Below, piece after piece: positions 44,091-51,944 of a stretch of DNA of 64,000 nucleotides (the first letter of the stretch is position 1; each line of letters starts with the position of its first letter). Below the pieces are notes generated by a model that worked only from the letters and a program-made list of their open reading frames with translations, was not told where the DNA came from and ran no database searches. Source of the DNA: Oscillospiraceae bacterium (GTDB lineage: Bacteria; Bacillota; Clostridia; Oscillospirales; Acutalibacteraceae); the NCBI GenBank assembly GCA_902792905.1, contig CADBBH010000001.1, forward strand, positions 124,001 to 188,000, read 5' to 3'. The translations under genes were made by a program, and so were the position numbers.

Positions 44091-44474
44091 ATGACTGTAA
44101 AACAGATTTCGGTTTTTCTTGAAAACAGATACGGCCAGCTCCACGAGATAACAAACATACTCGCCGAGGCGGGCGTTGACCTCAAGGCACTCAATATTGC
44201 GGAAACTACCGATTACGGTATCGTGAGAATTCTCGTTGACGATGTCGCAAAAGCTACAGATGTGCTTATCGGTGCAGGCTGCGTAATCTCGGTAAATCCC
44301 GTTCAGGTTATCGCCGTCCCGAATAAAGCGGGCGGGCTCAATGAAGTTCTCGGAAAAATTGCCGCGGCGAATATCGACATAGAGTATATGTATTCAACCG
44401 TTGACGGCAAGGATGATTTTGCAAAGCTCGTCTTCAAGGTTGACAAACCCGAAGAGCTTGAAAAAATCTTATAA
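44091..44474 (+). CDS. Tandem ACT-domain protein
   Basis: 127 aa made of two ACT domains (about 1-65 and 70-127). Each has the beta-alpha-beta pattern: VFLENRYGQLHEITNILAEAGV and VPNKAGGLNEVLGKIAAANI. ACT domains bind amino acids and regulate enzymes. Proteins of this build are commonly encoded beside paaK and iorAB in anaerobes. It may sense an aromatic amino acid and control the ligase or IOR; this is inference from location. GGGGGAG precedes the ATG. A bidirectional terminator ends the operon. Confidence 0.9.
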   Translation: MTVKQISVFLENRYGQLHEITNILAEAGVDLKALNIAETTDYGIVRILVDDVAKATDVLIGAGCVISVNPVQVIAVPNKAGGLNEVLGKIAAANIDIEYMYSTVDGKDDFAKLVFKVDKPEELEKIL

Positions 44475-44481
44475 TTAAGCC

Positions 44482-44513
44482 AAAAACCGCAGGGAATAAA
44501 CCCTGCGGTTTTT
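44482..44513. terminator. Bidirectional terminator between the T-box operon and argD
   Basis: A 13-bp stem (AAAAACCGCAGGG / CCCTGCGGTTTTT) with loop AATAAA and T-runs on both strands. It serves the ACT gene on plus and argD on minus. Confidence 0.95.
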
Positions 44514-44524
44514 ATTAATGCTTA

Positions 44525-45688
44525 TTATTGACTGCACGCGTTTTTGATTATTCCTATTGCCTTTTCGAGCACCGGCATCGGAATATTCAGCGCGGGCAGA
44601 AGGCGGACCTTATCCTTTGCGGTAAGACAAAGGACACCGTTTTCCATACATTCTTTGACGACATCGCCGGCTTTTTTAACGGTCTTTATTCCTATCATCA
44701 GACCCATCCCGCTGACGCTTTCAACGCCGTCGGCATTTTCAAGAGAATCAAATATATATTTGCTCTTTGCCTTTACTTCATCTAGAATACTGTCATCGAT
44801 TCTGTCGAGAATGCTTATCGCCGCGGAACAGCAGACAGGATTTCCGCCGAAAGTGGAGCCGTGATCGCCGAAGCCAAATACATTCTGAACCTTTTCGCCA
44901 AGCAGTGTCGCGCCGAGCGGCAGACCGCCCGCAAGGCCCTTGGCGGTTGAGACAATATCGGGCTCGATGCCGTAATTCATATATGAATAGAGCTTTCCGC
45001 TCCTGCCGTTACCGGTCTGGACTTCGTCAACAATCAGGATTATATCATTGTCTTTCGCAAATTTCGCGACATCCAGAACATATTCCTTATCAAGCGGAAT
45101 GACACCGCCCTCACCCTGAATACACTCAATCATTATCGCCGCCGCTTTGTTTTCAAGGGCGGTGTTTTTCATTTCGTCAAAGTCACCTGCCGTAGCATAC
45201 GCAAATCCCGGAGTCAGAGGGTTGAAAAGCTCATGATAATGCTCCTGGCCGGTAGCAGAAAGGGTTGTAAGAGTTCTGCCGTGGAAGCTGTTCTTAAGCG
45301 TGACTATGGTATAATATTCGGCACCTTTTTTCTCAGCGGCATACTTTCTCGCTGCTTTTATCGCACATTCGTTTGCTTCAGCCCCCGAATTTGAGAAGAA
45401 AACCTTTTTCATACCGGTTTTAAGGCAGAGTTTCTCGGCAAGATTCGCACAGGGTTCGGTATAATACAGATTCGAAGTATGCTGAACCTTCGCAATCTGA
45501 GCTGTTATTGCCGCCTGCCATTCGTCATCAGCGATACCGAACGCCGTAACACCGATACCGCTGCCCATATCTATATATTCTTTCCCGTTTTCGTCTTTGA
45601 GGATTGAGCCCTTGCCCGAGACAACCTCAACCGGAAAGCGGTTGTAAGTTGATGCTATATAGGCCTTGTCCTTATCTTTCAGATTCAT
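44525..45688 (-). CDS. argD: Acetylornithine aminotransferase
   Basis: 387 aa, class III PLP-dependent aminotransferase. VFFSNSGAEANECAIKAAR, the LIVDEVQTGNGRSG aspartate, and STAKGLAGGLPLG with the Schiff-base Lys are clear. It converts N-acetylglutamate semialdehyde to N-acetylornithine. It is the last gene of argC-argJ-argB-argD. The start overlaps the argB stop by ATGA (45685-45688). The context makes argD much more likely than a related ornithine or GABA transaminase. Confidence 0.95.
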   Translation of the reverse strand: MNLKDKDKAYIASTYNRFPVEVVSGKGSILKDENGKEYIDMGSGIGVTAFGIADDEWQAAITAQIAKVQHTSNLYYTEPCANLAEKLCLKTGMKKVFFSNSGAEANECAIKAARKYAAEKKGAEYYTIVTLKNSFHGRTLTTLSATGQEHYHELFNPLTPGFAYATAGDFDEMKNTALENKAAAIMIECIQGEGGVIPLDKEYVLDVAKFAKDNDIILIVDEVQTGNGRSGKLYSYMNYGIEPDIVSTAKGLAGGLPLGATLLGEKVQNVFGFGDHGSTFGGNPVCCSAAISILDRIDDSILDEVKAKSKYIFDSLENADGVESVSGMGLMIGIKTVKKAGDVVKECMENGVLCLTAKDKVRLLPALNIPMPVLEKAIGIIKNACSQ

Positions 45689-46554
45689 TTTGAGCCTCCG
45701 TTGAACATTGTGCCCGCGCCCTCGTTTGTGAGAAGTTCGATAAGAATTGAATGCGGGATTGTTCCGTTCATTATAACAACGCTCTTTACACCGTCGTCTA
45801 TCGCGTCAAAACAGCACTGCACCTTCGGAATCATACCGCCTGAAATCGTGCCGTCCTCATAATATTTCTCCGCTTCCTCTTTCGAAATCTCGGGAATAAG
45901 GGTTGACGGATCGTCCTTATCTTTCATAACACCCGCTATATCTGTCATCAGCAGAAATCTCTCTGCCTTGAGAGCACCAGCAATTTTTGCAGCGGCAGTA
46001 TCACCGTTAATATTATAGGCGTTTCCTTCTCTGTCGCATCCGAGAGTTGAAATTACGGGAATATAGCCCTTTTCAAGCAGATCAATAATCGGCTGGGGAT
46101 TGATTTTTGTTATCTCGCCGACATAGCCGAGCTTTTCATCCTTTATCTGCGCCTCTATGAGTCTGCCGTCCATACCCGAAAGACCAATTGCTTTTGCGCC
46201 CTTCTCTTCGAGATAATTTACAAGCGTCTTGTTCACCTTGCCCGCAAGTACCATCTGGACTATATCGACCGTCTCTTTATCCGTCACACGCAGACCGTCA
46301 ATGAATTCGGCCTTTTTGCCGAGTTTCTGCATCATATCGCTGATCTCGGGACCGCCGCCGTGAACGAGCACAACCTTGACTCCGATGGTCCAGAGCAGAA
46401 CCAGGTCAAGCATAACCTGATGCTTGAGTTCTTCATTTATCATAGCGTTTCCGCCGTATTTGACAACCACGATTTTGCCTGTATAACGCTTTATATATGG
46501 GAGCGCGGTTATGATATCGTGAATGCGCTCGCTGGTAGTATAATCACTGCTCAT
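45685..46554 (-). CDS. argB: N-acetylglutamate kinase
   Basis: 289 aa, normal length. IVVKYGGNAMINEELK, VLVHGGGPEISDMM and INGDTAAAKIAGALKAE are the ArgB nucleotide- and substrate-binding motifs. It phosphorylates N-acetylglutamate in arginine synthesis. The C-terminal HSILIELLTNEGAGTMF region is usual. It lies between argJ (10 bases) and argD (ATGA overlap). Confidence 0.97.
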   Translation of the reverse strand: MSSDYTTSERIHDIITALPYIKRYTGKIVVVKYGGNAMINEELKHQVMLDLVLLWTIGVKVVLVHGGGPEISDMMQKLGKKAEFIDGLRVTDKETVDIVQMVLAGKVNKTLVNYLEEKGAKAIGLSGMDGRLIEAQIKDEKLGYVGEITKINPQPIIDLLEKGYIPVISTLGCDREGNAYNINGDTAAAKIAGALKAERFLLMTDIAGVMKDKDDPSTLIPEISKEEAEKYYEDGTISGGMIPKVQCCFDAIDDGVKSVVIMNGTIPHSILIELLTNEGAGTMFNGGSK

Positions 46555-46564
46555 ATTTTACCTC

Positions 46565-47779
46565 TCAGGTCCGGTAATCACCGTTAATTTTTACATATTC
46601 ATAAGTCAGGTCGCAGCCCCAGGCGGTTGCCTGTGCTTCTCCGCTCTTGAGTTCTATGAGAATTTCTATCTCTTTTTCAAGCAGAATCTCCTTCGCGAAT
46701 TCCTCGCTGAATTCTATTCCCGCGCCTTCAACGCATACGGGAATTTCGCCCTTCGCGCTTCTGAACGAAACATCGATTTTATTGACATCAACGTCCGCCT
46801 TGCTGTAGCCGATCGCGCAGAGAACTCTGCCCCAGTTCGCGTCCGCACCAAACATCGCGGCTTTGAGGAGCGAGGAGCAGATAACGCTCTTGGCGACGGT
46901 CTTCGCCGTCTGCTCATCCTTTGCGCCGCTCACCTTGCATTCGAGAAGCTTGGTGGCTCCCTCGCCGTCACCTGCTATTTTGCGGCAGAGATTCATAGTA
47001 ACGGTATTGAGTGCTTTCATAAACACCGCAAAATTCTCGCCGTCAGCTGTAATCATTTCATTGCCGGCCATACCGTTTGCGAGCACGGTCACCATATCGT
47101 TGGTGGATGTATCGCCGTCAACAGACACCATATTGAAAGTGTTTTTGATATCTCCCGAAAGCGCCTTCTGAAGCATTGCGGGAGCGATTGCAGCATCGGT
47201 GGTGATGAATACAAGCATAGTCGCCATATCGGGATGAATCATTCCGCTGCCCTTTGCAATTCCGCCGATTCTGCAGGTTTTACCGCCAATTTCGAATTCA
47301 ACGGCAACCTCTTTCTTTACCGTATCGGTGGTCATGATTCCCTCGGCCGCCTCGGAGCTTCCGTCTTCGGAAAGAGAATCAATCAGGGCGGGAATACCGT
47401 CTGAAATCGGCTTTATATCAAGCGGCTCACCGATAACACCGGTCGAGGCGACGACTATATCCTTCTCATCGATGCAGAGCGCTTTGGAAAGAATAGAACT
47501 CATCTGTTCGGCAATTTCGATTCCGTTGGCGTTGCAGGTATTTGCGTTTCCGCTGTTGCAGATAACCGCCTGAGCGTAGCCGTCGGAGATATGCTCCTTC
47601 GTTACAATCAGCGGCGCGCCCTTAACGAGATTCGTTGTATAAGTCGCGGCAGCAGATGCCCTGACCGCACTGTAAATCAGAGATAAATCCCTCTTATCTT
47701 TGTTTTTACGGATTCCGCAGTGAATTCCTCCCGCGGTGAATCCTTTCGCGGCGCAGATGCCGCCTTCGATGATTTTCAT
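46565..47779 (-). CDS. argJ: Bifunctional glutamate N-acetyltransferase / amino-acid acetyltransferase ArgJ
   Basis: 404 aa. The protein cuts itself into alpha and beta chains at the conserved KGSGMIHPDMATMLVF (cleavage just before the Thr, which becomes the nucleophile). VCNSGNANTCNANG-type segment ICNSGNANTCNANG and SVDGDTSTNDM are also typical. ArgJ transfers the acetyl group from N-acetylornithine to glutamate, making the cyclic pathway. This fits the absence of a separate argA or argE here. It is in the argCJBD order. Confidence 0.97.
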   Translation of the reverse strand: MKIIEGGICAAKGFTAGGIHCGIRKNKDKRDLSLIYSAVRASAAATYTTNLVKGAPLIVTKEHISDGYAQAVICNSGNANTCNANGIEIAEQMSSILSKALCIDEKDIVVASTGVIGEPLDIKPISDGIPALIDSLSEDGSSEAAEGIMTTDTVKKEVAVEFEIGGKTCRIGGIAKGSGMIHPDMATMLVFITTDAAIAPAMLQKALSGDIKNTFNMVSVDGDTSTNDMVTVLANGMAGNEMITADGENFAVFMKALNTVTMNLCRKIAGDGEGATKLLECKVSGAKDEQTAKTVAKSVICSSLLKAAMFGADANWGRVLCAIGYSKADVDVNKIDVSFRSAKGEIPVCVEGAGIEFSEEFAKEILLEKEIEILIELKSGEAQATAWGCDLTYEYVKINGDYRT

Positions 47780-47797
47780 ATCACGCCTCCGTTTTAC

Positions 47798-48718
47798 TCA
47801 TACATTAAGCCCGGCGGTTTCATCAACGCCGAGAACTATATTCATATTCTGAATTGCTGCTCCTGATGCGCCTTTGCCGAGATTATCAAATCTTGAAACG
47901 AGCAGGATTCTCTCATCATTCCCGCAAACTGTGACTATCATATCGTCCCTGCCGCTCATACTGCCGGCTGAGAGAAAACCGCCTTCATTTTCGTCACTGT
48001 AACGAACAAGCCCGTCTTTATAATATTCTTTATAAATCTGCCTAATGTCATCCGCCGAGCCGTTTATATCCTTTGCGAAAAGGGGAACAGTAACTTCCAT
48101 GCCGCTGTAATAAGGAGCGACAACCGGGCAGAAAACAGGCGGATTCTCAAGAGAACATACTGCGCTCATTTCGGGGAGATGCTTATGCTGCTGTGAGATT
48201 CCGTACATTCTCGGCGCGTCGAGGAGAACGTCTCTTTCATCCCCTTCGTATTCGGCAATCATCTTTTTTCCGCCGCCCGAATAACCGGTTAGTGAATAGC
48301 AGGAGAGGTTTGTGTTCTTGGGAATAATACCTTTTTCAGTCAGCGGAGCGATAAGCGAAATAAAGCCGCTCGCATGGCATCCGGGATTCGCAATGCGCTT
48401 TGAAGTCTTTATCTTTTCACGCTGACCGGTGAGCTCAGGGAAACCGTAAACCCAGCCGGGGCTGACTCTGTGAACAGTCGAGGTATCAATGATAACCGTG
48501 TCGCTGCCTTCGGCAAGAGCAACCGCCTCAACCGCCGCCGCATCTGGCAGACACAGAAAAGCTATATCTGCTGAAAAAATCGCTTCTTTGCGAGCCACGG
48601 CGTCTTTTCTGTTTTCTTCGGTCAGTTTAATAAGCTCTATATCTTTTCTCTCAGCAAGGCGCTCGTTGATTCTGAGACCTGTTGTTCCCGCGCTGCCGTC
48701 AATGAATATTTTTGCCAT
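47798..48718 (-). CDS. argC: N-acetyl-gamma-glutamyl-phosphate reductase (type 2)
   Basis: 306 aa from the ATG at 48718 (CAGGAG before it). A longer frame from 48757 has no ribosome site and lies across the promoter. IFIDGSAGTTGLRI is the NADP-binding start of the short type 2 family; NPGCHASG has the catalytic Cys. It reduces the acyl phosphate from ArgB to the semialdehyde. First gene of argCJBD. The upstream region has a good promoter with several TGAATA/TATTCA half-sites like ArgR boxes. Confidence 0.95.
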   Translation of the reverse strand: MAKIFIDGSAGTTGLRINERLAERKDIELIKLTEENRKDAVARKEAIFSADIAFLCLPDAAAVEAVALAEGSDTVIIDTSTVHRVSPGWVYGFPELTGQREKIKTSKRIANPGCHASGFISLIAPLTEKGIIPKNTNLSCYSLTGYSGGGKKMIAEYEGDERDVLLDAPRMYGISQQHKHLPEMSAVCSLENPPVFCPVVAPYYSGMEVTVPLFAKDINGSADDIRQIYKEYYKDGLVRYSDENEGGFLSAGSMSGRDDMIVTVCGNDERILLVSRFDNLGKGASGAAIQNMNIVLGVDETAGLNV

Positions 48719-48732
48719 AACATGCTCCTGAA

Positions 48733-48821
48733 TGAATAATATGCAGTAATTATACATTAATATTCATATAAAGTCAAGAAATAATGAATATTTATAAAAT
48801 ATTCAACAAAATTGATGAATA
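48733..48821. promoter_or_regulatory. Candidate ArgR operator region
   Basis: Five TGAATA/TATTCA half-sites occur at 48733, 48761, 48785, 48800 and 48816. The pair at 48785-48805 forms an inverted repeat. One half-site lies in the promoter spacer and one lies near the transcript start. ArgR boxes in bacteria are AT-rich palindromes of this type (TGAAT...ATTCA), so arginine repression of argCJBD is likely. The AT-rich background makes single sites uncertain. Confidence 0.65.
48749..48777 (-). promoter_or_regulatory. Sigma-A promoter of argCJBD
   Basis: Minus strand TTGACT (48772-48777) and TATAAT (48749-48754), 17 bases apart, about 31 bases before the argC start, and overlapped by a TATTCA half-site. 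Confidence 0.82.
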
Positions 48822-48865
48822 CTATTGCCAATGACGGTTTTTATTGTGAAAAATATACATTATAA

Positions 48866-48894
48866 TTGAAATCGTCAGCAAAATAATGTAATAT
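48866..48894 (+). promoter_or_regulatory. Possible promoter of the cytosolic phosphoesterase
   Basis: TTGAAA (48866-48871) and TAATAT (48889-48894), 17 bases apart. The transcript would start at about 48901, next to the GGAAGG ribosome site, giving a very short leader. Confidence 0.45.
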
Positions 48895-48912
48895 ATAAAG
48901 GAAGGTGATGCT

Positions 48913-49626
48913 ATGAAAATTCTTGTTATTTCCGACGTTCACGCGAATATTTATGCACTGAACGCAGTGCTTAAAAAGGAAGCGGACGCCGATAAAATCA
49001 TCTGCGCCGGCGATCTTGTTAATTACGGCTACTTTCCGCACGAGGTTATTGAAACATTCAAAAAACTTAAAATTCCGACAGTATGCGGAAATCACGACCT
49101 TGAGATAGTCAGGAACGCCACTCTGAAATCTGGCAAAAAGGCAATCGGTTTCACAAAATTCACGGTGGAAAAACTCGGCAAAAAAGATATAGACTACCTC
49201 GCATCCCTGCCGCGGACTCTTGACTTTGAGGCGGACGGAATCACCTACTGTGTAAGACACGCTTACAACACAATTGAGAGAAAGAATCAGTTCCTTCTTT
49301 CCGTGATAAACAGAGACTCCCTGCGCGCTTTTGATGAACGCTGGAAGAGATACTCGGCGTTTCCGGATGCCGAAAAAAAATGTTTTATACTCGGCCATTC
49401 ACATTACGCAAGCGTTTTTCACTTGGCTCAGGACAGATTCGTCTGCAATCCGGGCACGCTGTATTATTCAAAAGGTCCCGATCAGCGTGATTATCAAAGC
49501 TCAACATATATGATAATTGAGGACGGTGTGCCGTATTTCGGGCACTGCGACTATGACAATACCGAAAACGCCCGGCTTGACAAGCAGACAGACCGCTTCG
49601 GCTCATCCTGGAAACCCGGTAAATAG
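48913..49626 (+). CDS. Cytosolic metallophosphoesterase (calcineurin-like, YfcE/diadenosine-type)
   Basis: 237 aa without signal peptide. Motifs in order: ISDVHANIYALNAVL, CAGDLVNYG, VCGNHDLE and ILGHSHYAS, then FVCNPGTLYYSKG. This is the compact single-domain phosphodiesterase/phosphatase family, acting on small phosphoesters. The substrate is unknown. It is a single gene, divergent from argC, with a terminator after it. Confidence 0.87.
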   Translation: MKILVISDVHANIYALNAVLKKEADADKIICAGDLVNYGYFPHEVIETFKKLKIPTVCGNHDLEIVRNATLKSGKKAIGFTKFTVEKLGKKDIDYLASLPRTLDFEADGITYCVRHAYNTIERKNQFLLSVINRDSLRAFDERWKRYSAFPDAEKKCFILGHSHYASVFHLAQDRFVCNPGTLYYSKGPDQRDYQSSTYMIIEDGVPYFGHCDYDNTENARLDKQTDRFGSSWKPGK

Positions 49627-49634
49627 TATATCAA

Positions 49635-49663
49635 AAAGCCCTCCGCCAGGAGGGCTTTGTTTT
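49635..49663. terminator. Bidirectional terminator
   Basis: Stem AAAGCCCTCC / GGAGGGCTTT with loop GCCA; followed by GTTTTATT on plus and TTTTTGATA on minus. It serves the phosphoesterase (plus) and the C39-like gene (minus), overlapping the latter's stop by two bases. Confidence 0.9.
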
Positions 49664-50195
49664 ATTCTGTCGCTATATATCCTCTAATAAATCTGCCGGA
49701 ATCCATATAGTCATCGAGTTTTGAGTATATGACGGGAATTTCAGTCTGATTGCTCCTGTTATATACCTTGACGCCTTCGGGAACGTTTTCAATGCAGACA
49801 GTATGAAGCCCCTTAAAAACATGGTGTGCATTCCAGAAGGAAATCACGGCGTATTGTCCTTTTGAAAATTCCACCTTGAATTCCTCAAACTTCGTGAGTT
49901 CTTTCACTGCGATATTATTCTCTCTGAAATATCTTCGCAGAGCAGATGGCCAGGTTCCGAAAAGTCCGGAGAAGGAATTGCCGTAAGGATAAATCTCCTT
50001 GGCGACCTCCGAAAGAGGAACAGGTATTCCGAGCAGACGGCGGAGATTGCACGCGGCAATGATTTCACAACCGTTATATGACATCGGAAAGAAGCCGTAT
50101 CTGCAGGTTGCGAGTTTACCGACTCCCTGCCCGTTGAGCATTTTTTCGCCGAGGTCAATTTCTTTATTCTTTTTGTAGTTACTTTTTTCAAGCAT
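49662..50195 (-). CDS. C39-like papain-fold protein, cytosolic
   Basis: 177 aa from the ATG at 50195, one base after the mreB stop; a TTG at 50216 and a GTG at 50204 are other options. YNGCEIIAACNLRRLLGIP places a likely catalytic Cys at a helix start, GLHTVCIENV a His, and VYNRSNQ the third residue, as in peptidase C39-like and related papain-fold proteins. No signal peptide or membrane segment is visible. The function is unknown: it could be a peptidase, an acyl-transfer enzyme or an inactive relative. It follows mreB directly, so it is probably translated with it. Confidence 0.65.
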   Translation of the reverse strand: MLEKSNYKKNKEIDLGEKMLNGQGVGKLATCRYGFFPMSYNGCEIIAACNLRRLLGIPVPLSEVAKEIYPYGNSFSGLFGTWPSALRRYFRENNIAVKELTKFEEFKVEFSKGQYAVISFWNAHHVFKGLHTVCIENVPEGVKVYNRSNQTEIPVIYSKLDDYMDSGRFIRGYIATE

Positions 50196-50196
50196 A

Positions 50197-51237
50197 TCAT
50201 TCACCGTGTTCTTCAAGTCCGCCGAGTTCTGCCCTCGTTTTGAAAACGTAACCGTTATGCCTTAAAATATCAATATCGGCGAGCGCTTCTCCCGTGCCCA
50301 TAGCAACACAGTTTACAGGATCGGCGGCGACTTTTGTCTTTATTCCGAGTTTCTGGGTAAACATCTTGTCAATCGAGCGCAACAGGGCTGTTCCGCCTGT
50401 GAGATAGATGCCTGATTCAAGTATATCCGCCGCGAGATCGGGAGTCGTCTCCTCAAGTAAGCTCCTCACGCCCTCAAGAATCAGCTCAAGCTGCGGGCGC
50501 ATGGCAAGAAATATTTCGGTTGAACTGACTTCGAACGTGCCAGGCATACCGGTAATATAGTTTTTGCCCTTGATTGTCATTCCAAGCTCTACATCACGCA
50601 GAATTGCAGAGCCGATTCTTTTCTTAATCATTTCGGCCGTCTTTTCGCCGATAACTATATCTCTTTCACGGCGAAGCTGACGGATAATTGCGTCGTTAAG
50701 AGCGTTGCCTGCAACTTTGATTGATTTTGAAATTGAGACGCATCCCATTGTTATGATTGCTATATCCGCGGTTCCTCCGCCGATGTCTATTACCATGACA
50801 CCGCGCGGAACATCAATGCCGAGGCCTGCGCCGAGCGCGGCGGCAAGAGGTTCCTCAATAAGGCAGGCTTTTGCGGCGCCCGAAGCCGAAGCAAGTTCGA
50901 GTATAGTCTTTCGCTCAAGCCCGGTTACGGTTGAAGGCACACATACAACGACGTTCGGCTTGAGAATCATATTCTTACAGACTCTGGCAAGAAAAGTCCT
51001 GAGCATCTGACCGGTTGCCGTAAAATCCGAGACGACACCGTTTACCATCGGCTTCACTACCCTGATACCTTCAGGATTTTTTTCAAGCATATCATAGGCA
51101 CGCTGTCCTATACCGACTATTTTGTTTTCCTGATTATAAGCGACCGCCGACGGCTCGGTAAGAACTATTCCCTTTCCCTGCATAAAAATCTTGACACTTG
51201 TTGTGCCGAGATCAATACCGATATTGGTAGCAAGCAT
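50197..51237 (-). CDS. mreB: Rod shape-determining protein MreB/Mbl family
   Basis: 346 aa, full length. Actin-like ATPase motifs: IGIDLGTTSVKIF (phosphate 1), VMVIDIGGGTADIAII (phosphate 2), GIYLTGGTALLRSIDKM (adenosine motif). MreB filaments guide wall synthesis along the cell side. The gene overlaps comF by one base and lies in the recD2-comF-mreB run without mreC or mreD beside it. It could be the Mbl/MreBH type; these cannot be told apart here. Confidence 0.94.
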   Translation of the reverse strand: MLATNIGIDLGTTSVKIFMQGKGIVLTEPSAVAYNQENKIVGIGQRAYDMLEKNPEGIRVVKPMVNGVVSDFTATGQMLRTFLARVCKNMILKPNVVVCVPSTVTGLERKTILELASASGAAKACLIEEPLAAALGAGLGIDVPRGVMVIDIGGGTADIAIITMGCVSISKSIKVAGNALNDAIIRQLRRERDIVIGEKTAEMIKKRIGSAILRDVELGMTIKGKNYITGMPGTFEVSSTEIFLAMRPQLELILEGVRSLLEETTPDLAADILESGIYLTGGTALLRSIDKMFTQKLGIKTKVAADPVNCVAMGTGEALADIDILRHNGYVFKTRAELGGLEEHGE

Positions 51238-51944
51238 TAATTATCGCCTCTTTTCTTTGTGAGAGCCGCACAAATGCAGTAAATTTCCTTCGCTCCGTAA
51301 AGCCAGAGCATCTTGGAACACTCGTTTAAAGTTTCAGCCGAGGTTGATATATCATCGCAAAGCAGGATAACCTTATCCTTTATCTCTTCAGGTGAATCAG
51401 AATCGAAAACACCCGTGAGATTTCCACGCCTGAAATAAGAATTCAGCCCGTGCTGTTTCTCTGTGTCATATATTTTTTTAAGAATTCCCTTTTTATATGG
51501 AATTCCAGTAATCTGTGATATTTCTTTTGCAAGCAGAGCGCATTGATTATATCCGCGCTCGCGCAGTGCGCTCTTTCGCATAGGCACTTCGGTAATATAA
51601 TCAAATTCAATTCCGGCGAATCTTTCGGCTATGGTAACTGCCATCTCAGCTGCATATGCCTTTGAATTCGAGATTGCGTTGCGAAATTTGAACCGGTGCA
51701 GCCCCTTGCGCAGCTGACCTTCAAAATAAAACGGCGCAGCCAATGAATCATAATAATTTGCCTTGCCTTTGCAGGCGCATTCCTTCTTTCCCCTGCCGCA
51801 TGAAGCGCAGATTTCCCCTTCTATACGCGGGAGATTGTCAAGGCACTCATCGCAGAAAGTCCTGTCACCCGCAATCAGTCTGTCACAAGCGGCGCAGTGT
51901 CTGGGAAACAGAGAGAAGATCGCCCATTCTCTGATTTTTTTCAA
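51237..51944 (-). CDS. comF: ComF-family phosphoribosyltransferase-like protein
   Basis: 235 aa. The N-terminal zinc-ribbon cysteines (HCAACDRLIAGDRTFCDEC, then CASCGRGKKECAC) and the phosphoribosyltransferase motif VILLCDDISTSAETLNECS define ComF. In transformable bacteria ComF helps imported single-stranded DNA to be used. It overlaps the recD2 stop by four bases (51941-51944) and mreB by one base, so the genes are co-translated. No other competence genes are in the window. Confidence 0.93.
   Translation of the reverse strand: MKKIREWAIFSLFPRHCAACDRLIAGDRTFCDECLDNLPRIEGEICASCGRGKKECACKGKANYYDSLAAPFYFEGQLRKGLHRFKFRNAISNSKAYAAEMAVTIAERFAGIEFDYITEVPMRKSALRERGYNQCALLAKEISQITGIPYKKGILKKIYDTEKQHGLNSYFRRGNLTGVFDSDSPEEIKDKVILLCDDISTSAETLNECSKMLWLYGAKEIYCICAALTKKRGDN

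Noticed and set aside
43194-44144. Long open frame (316 codons) on the minus strand opposite paaK
   Set aside because: It lies wholly antisense to a clearly recognised PaaK gene and its product resembles no family. Open antisense frames are common here because of codon bias.
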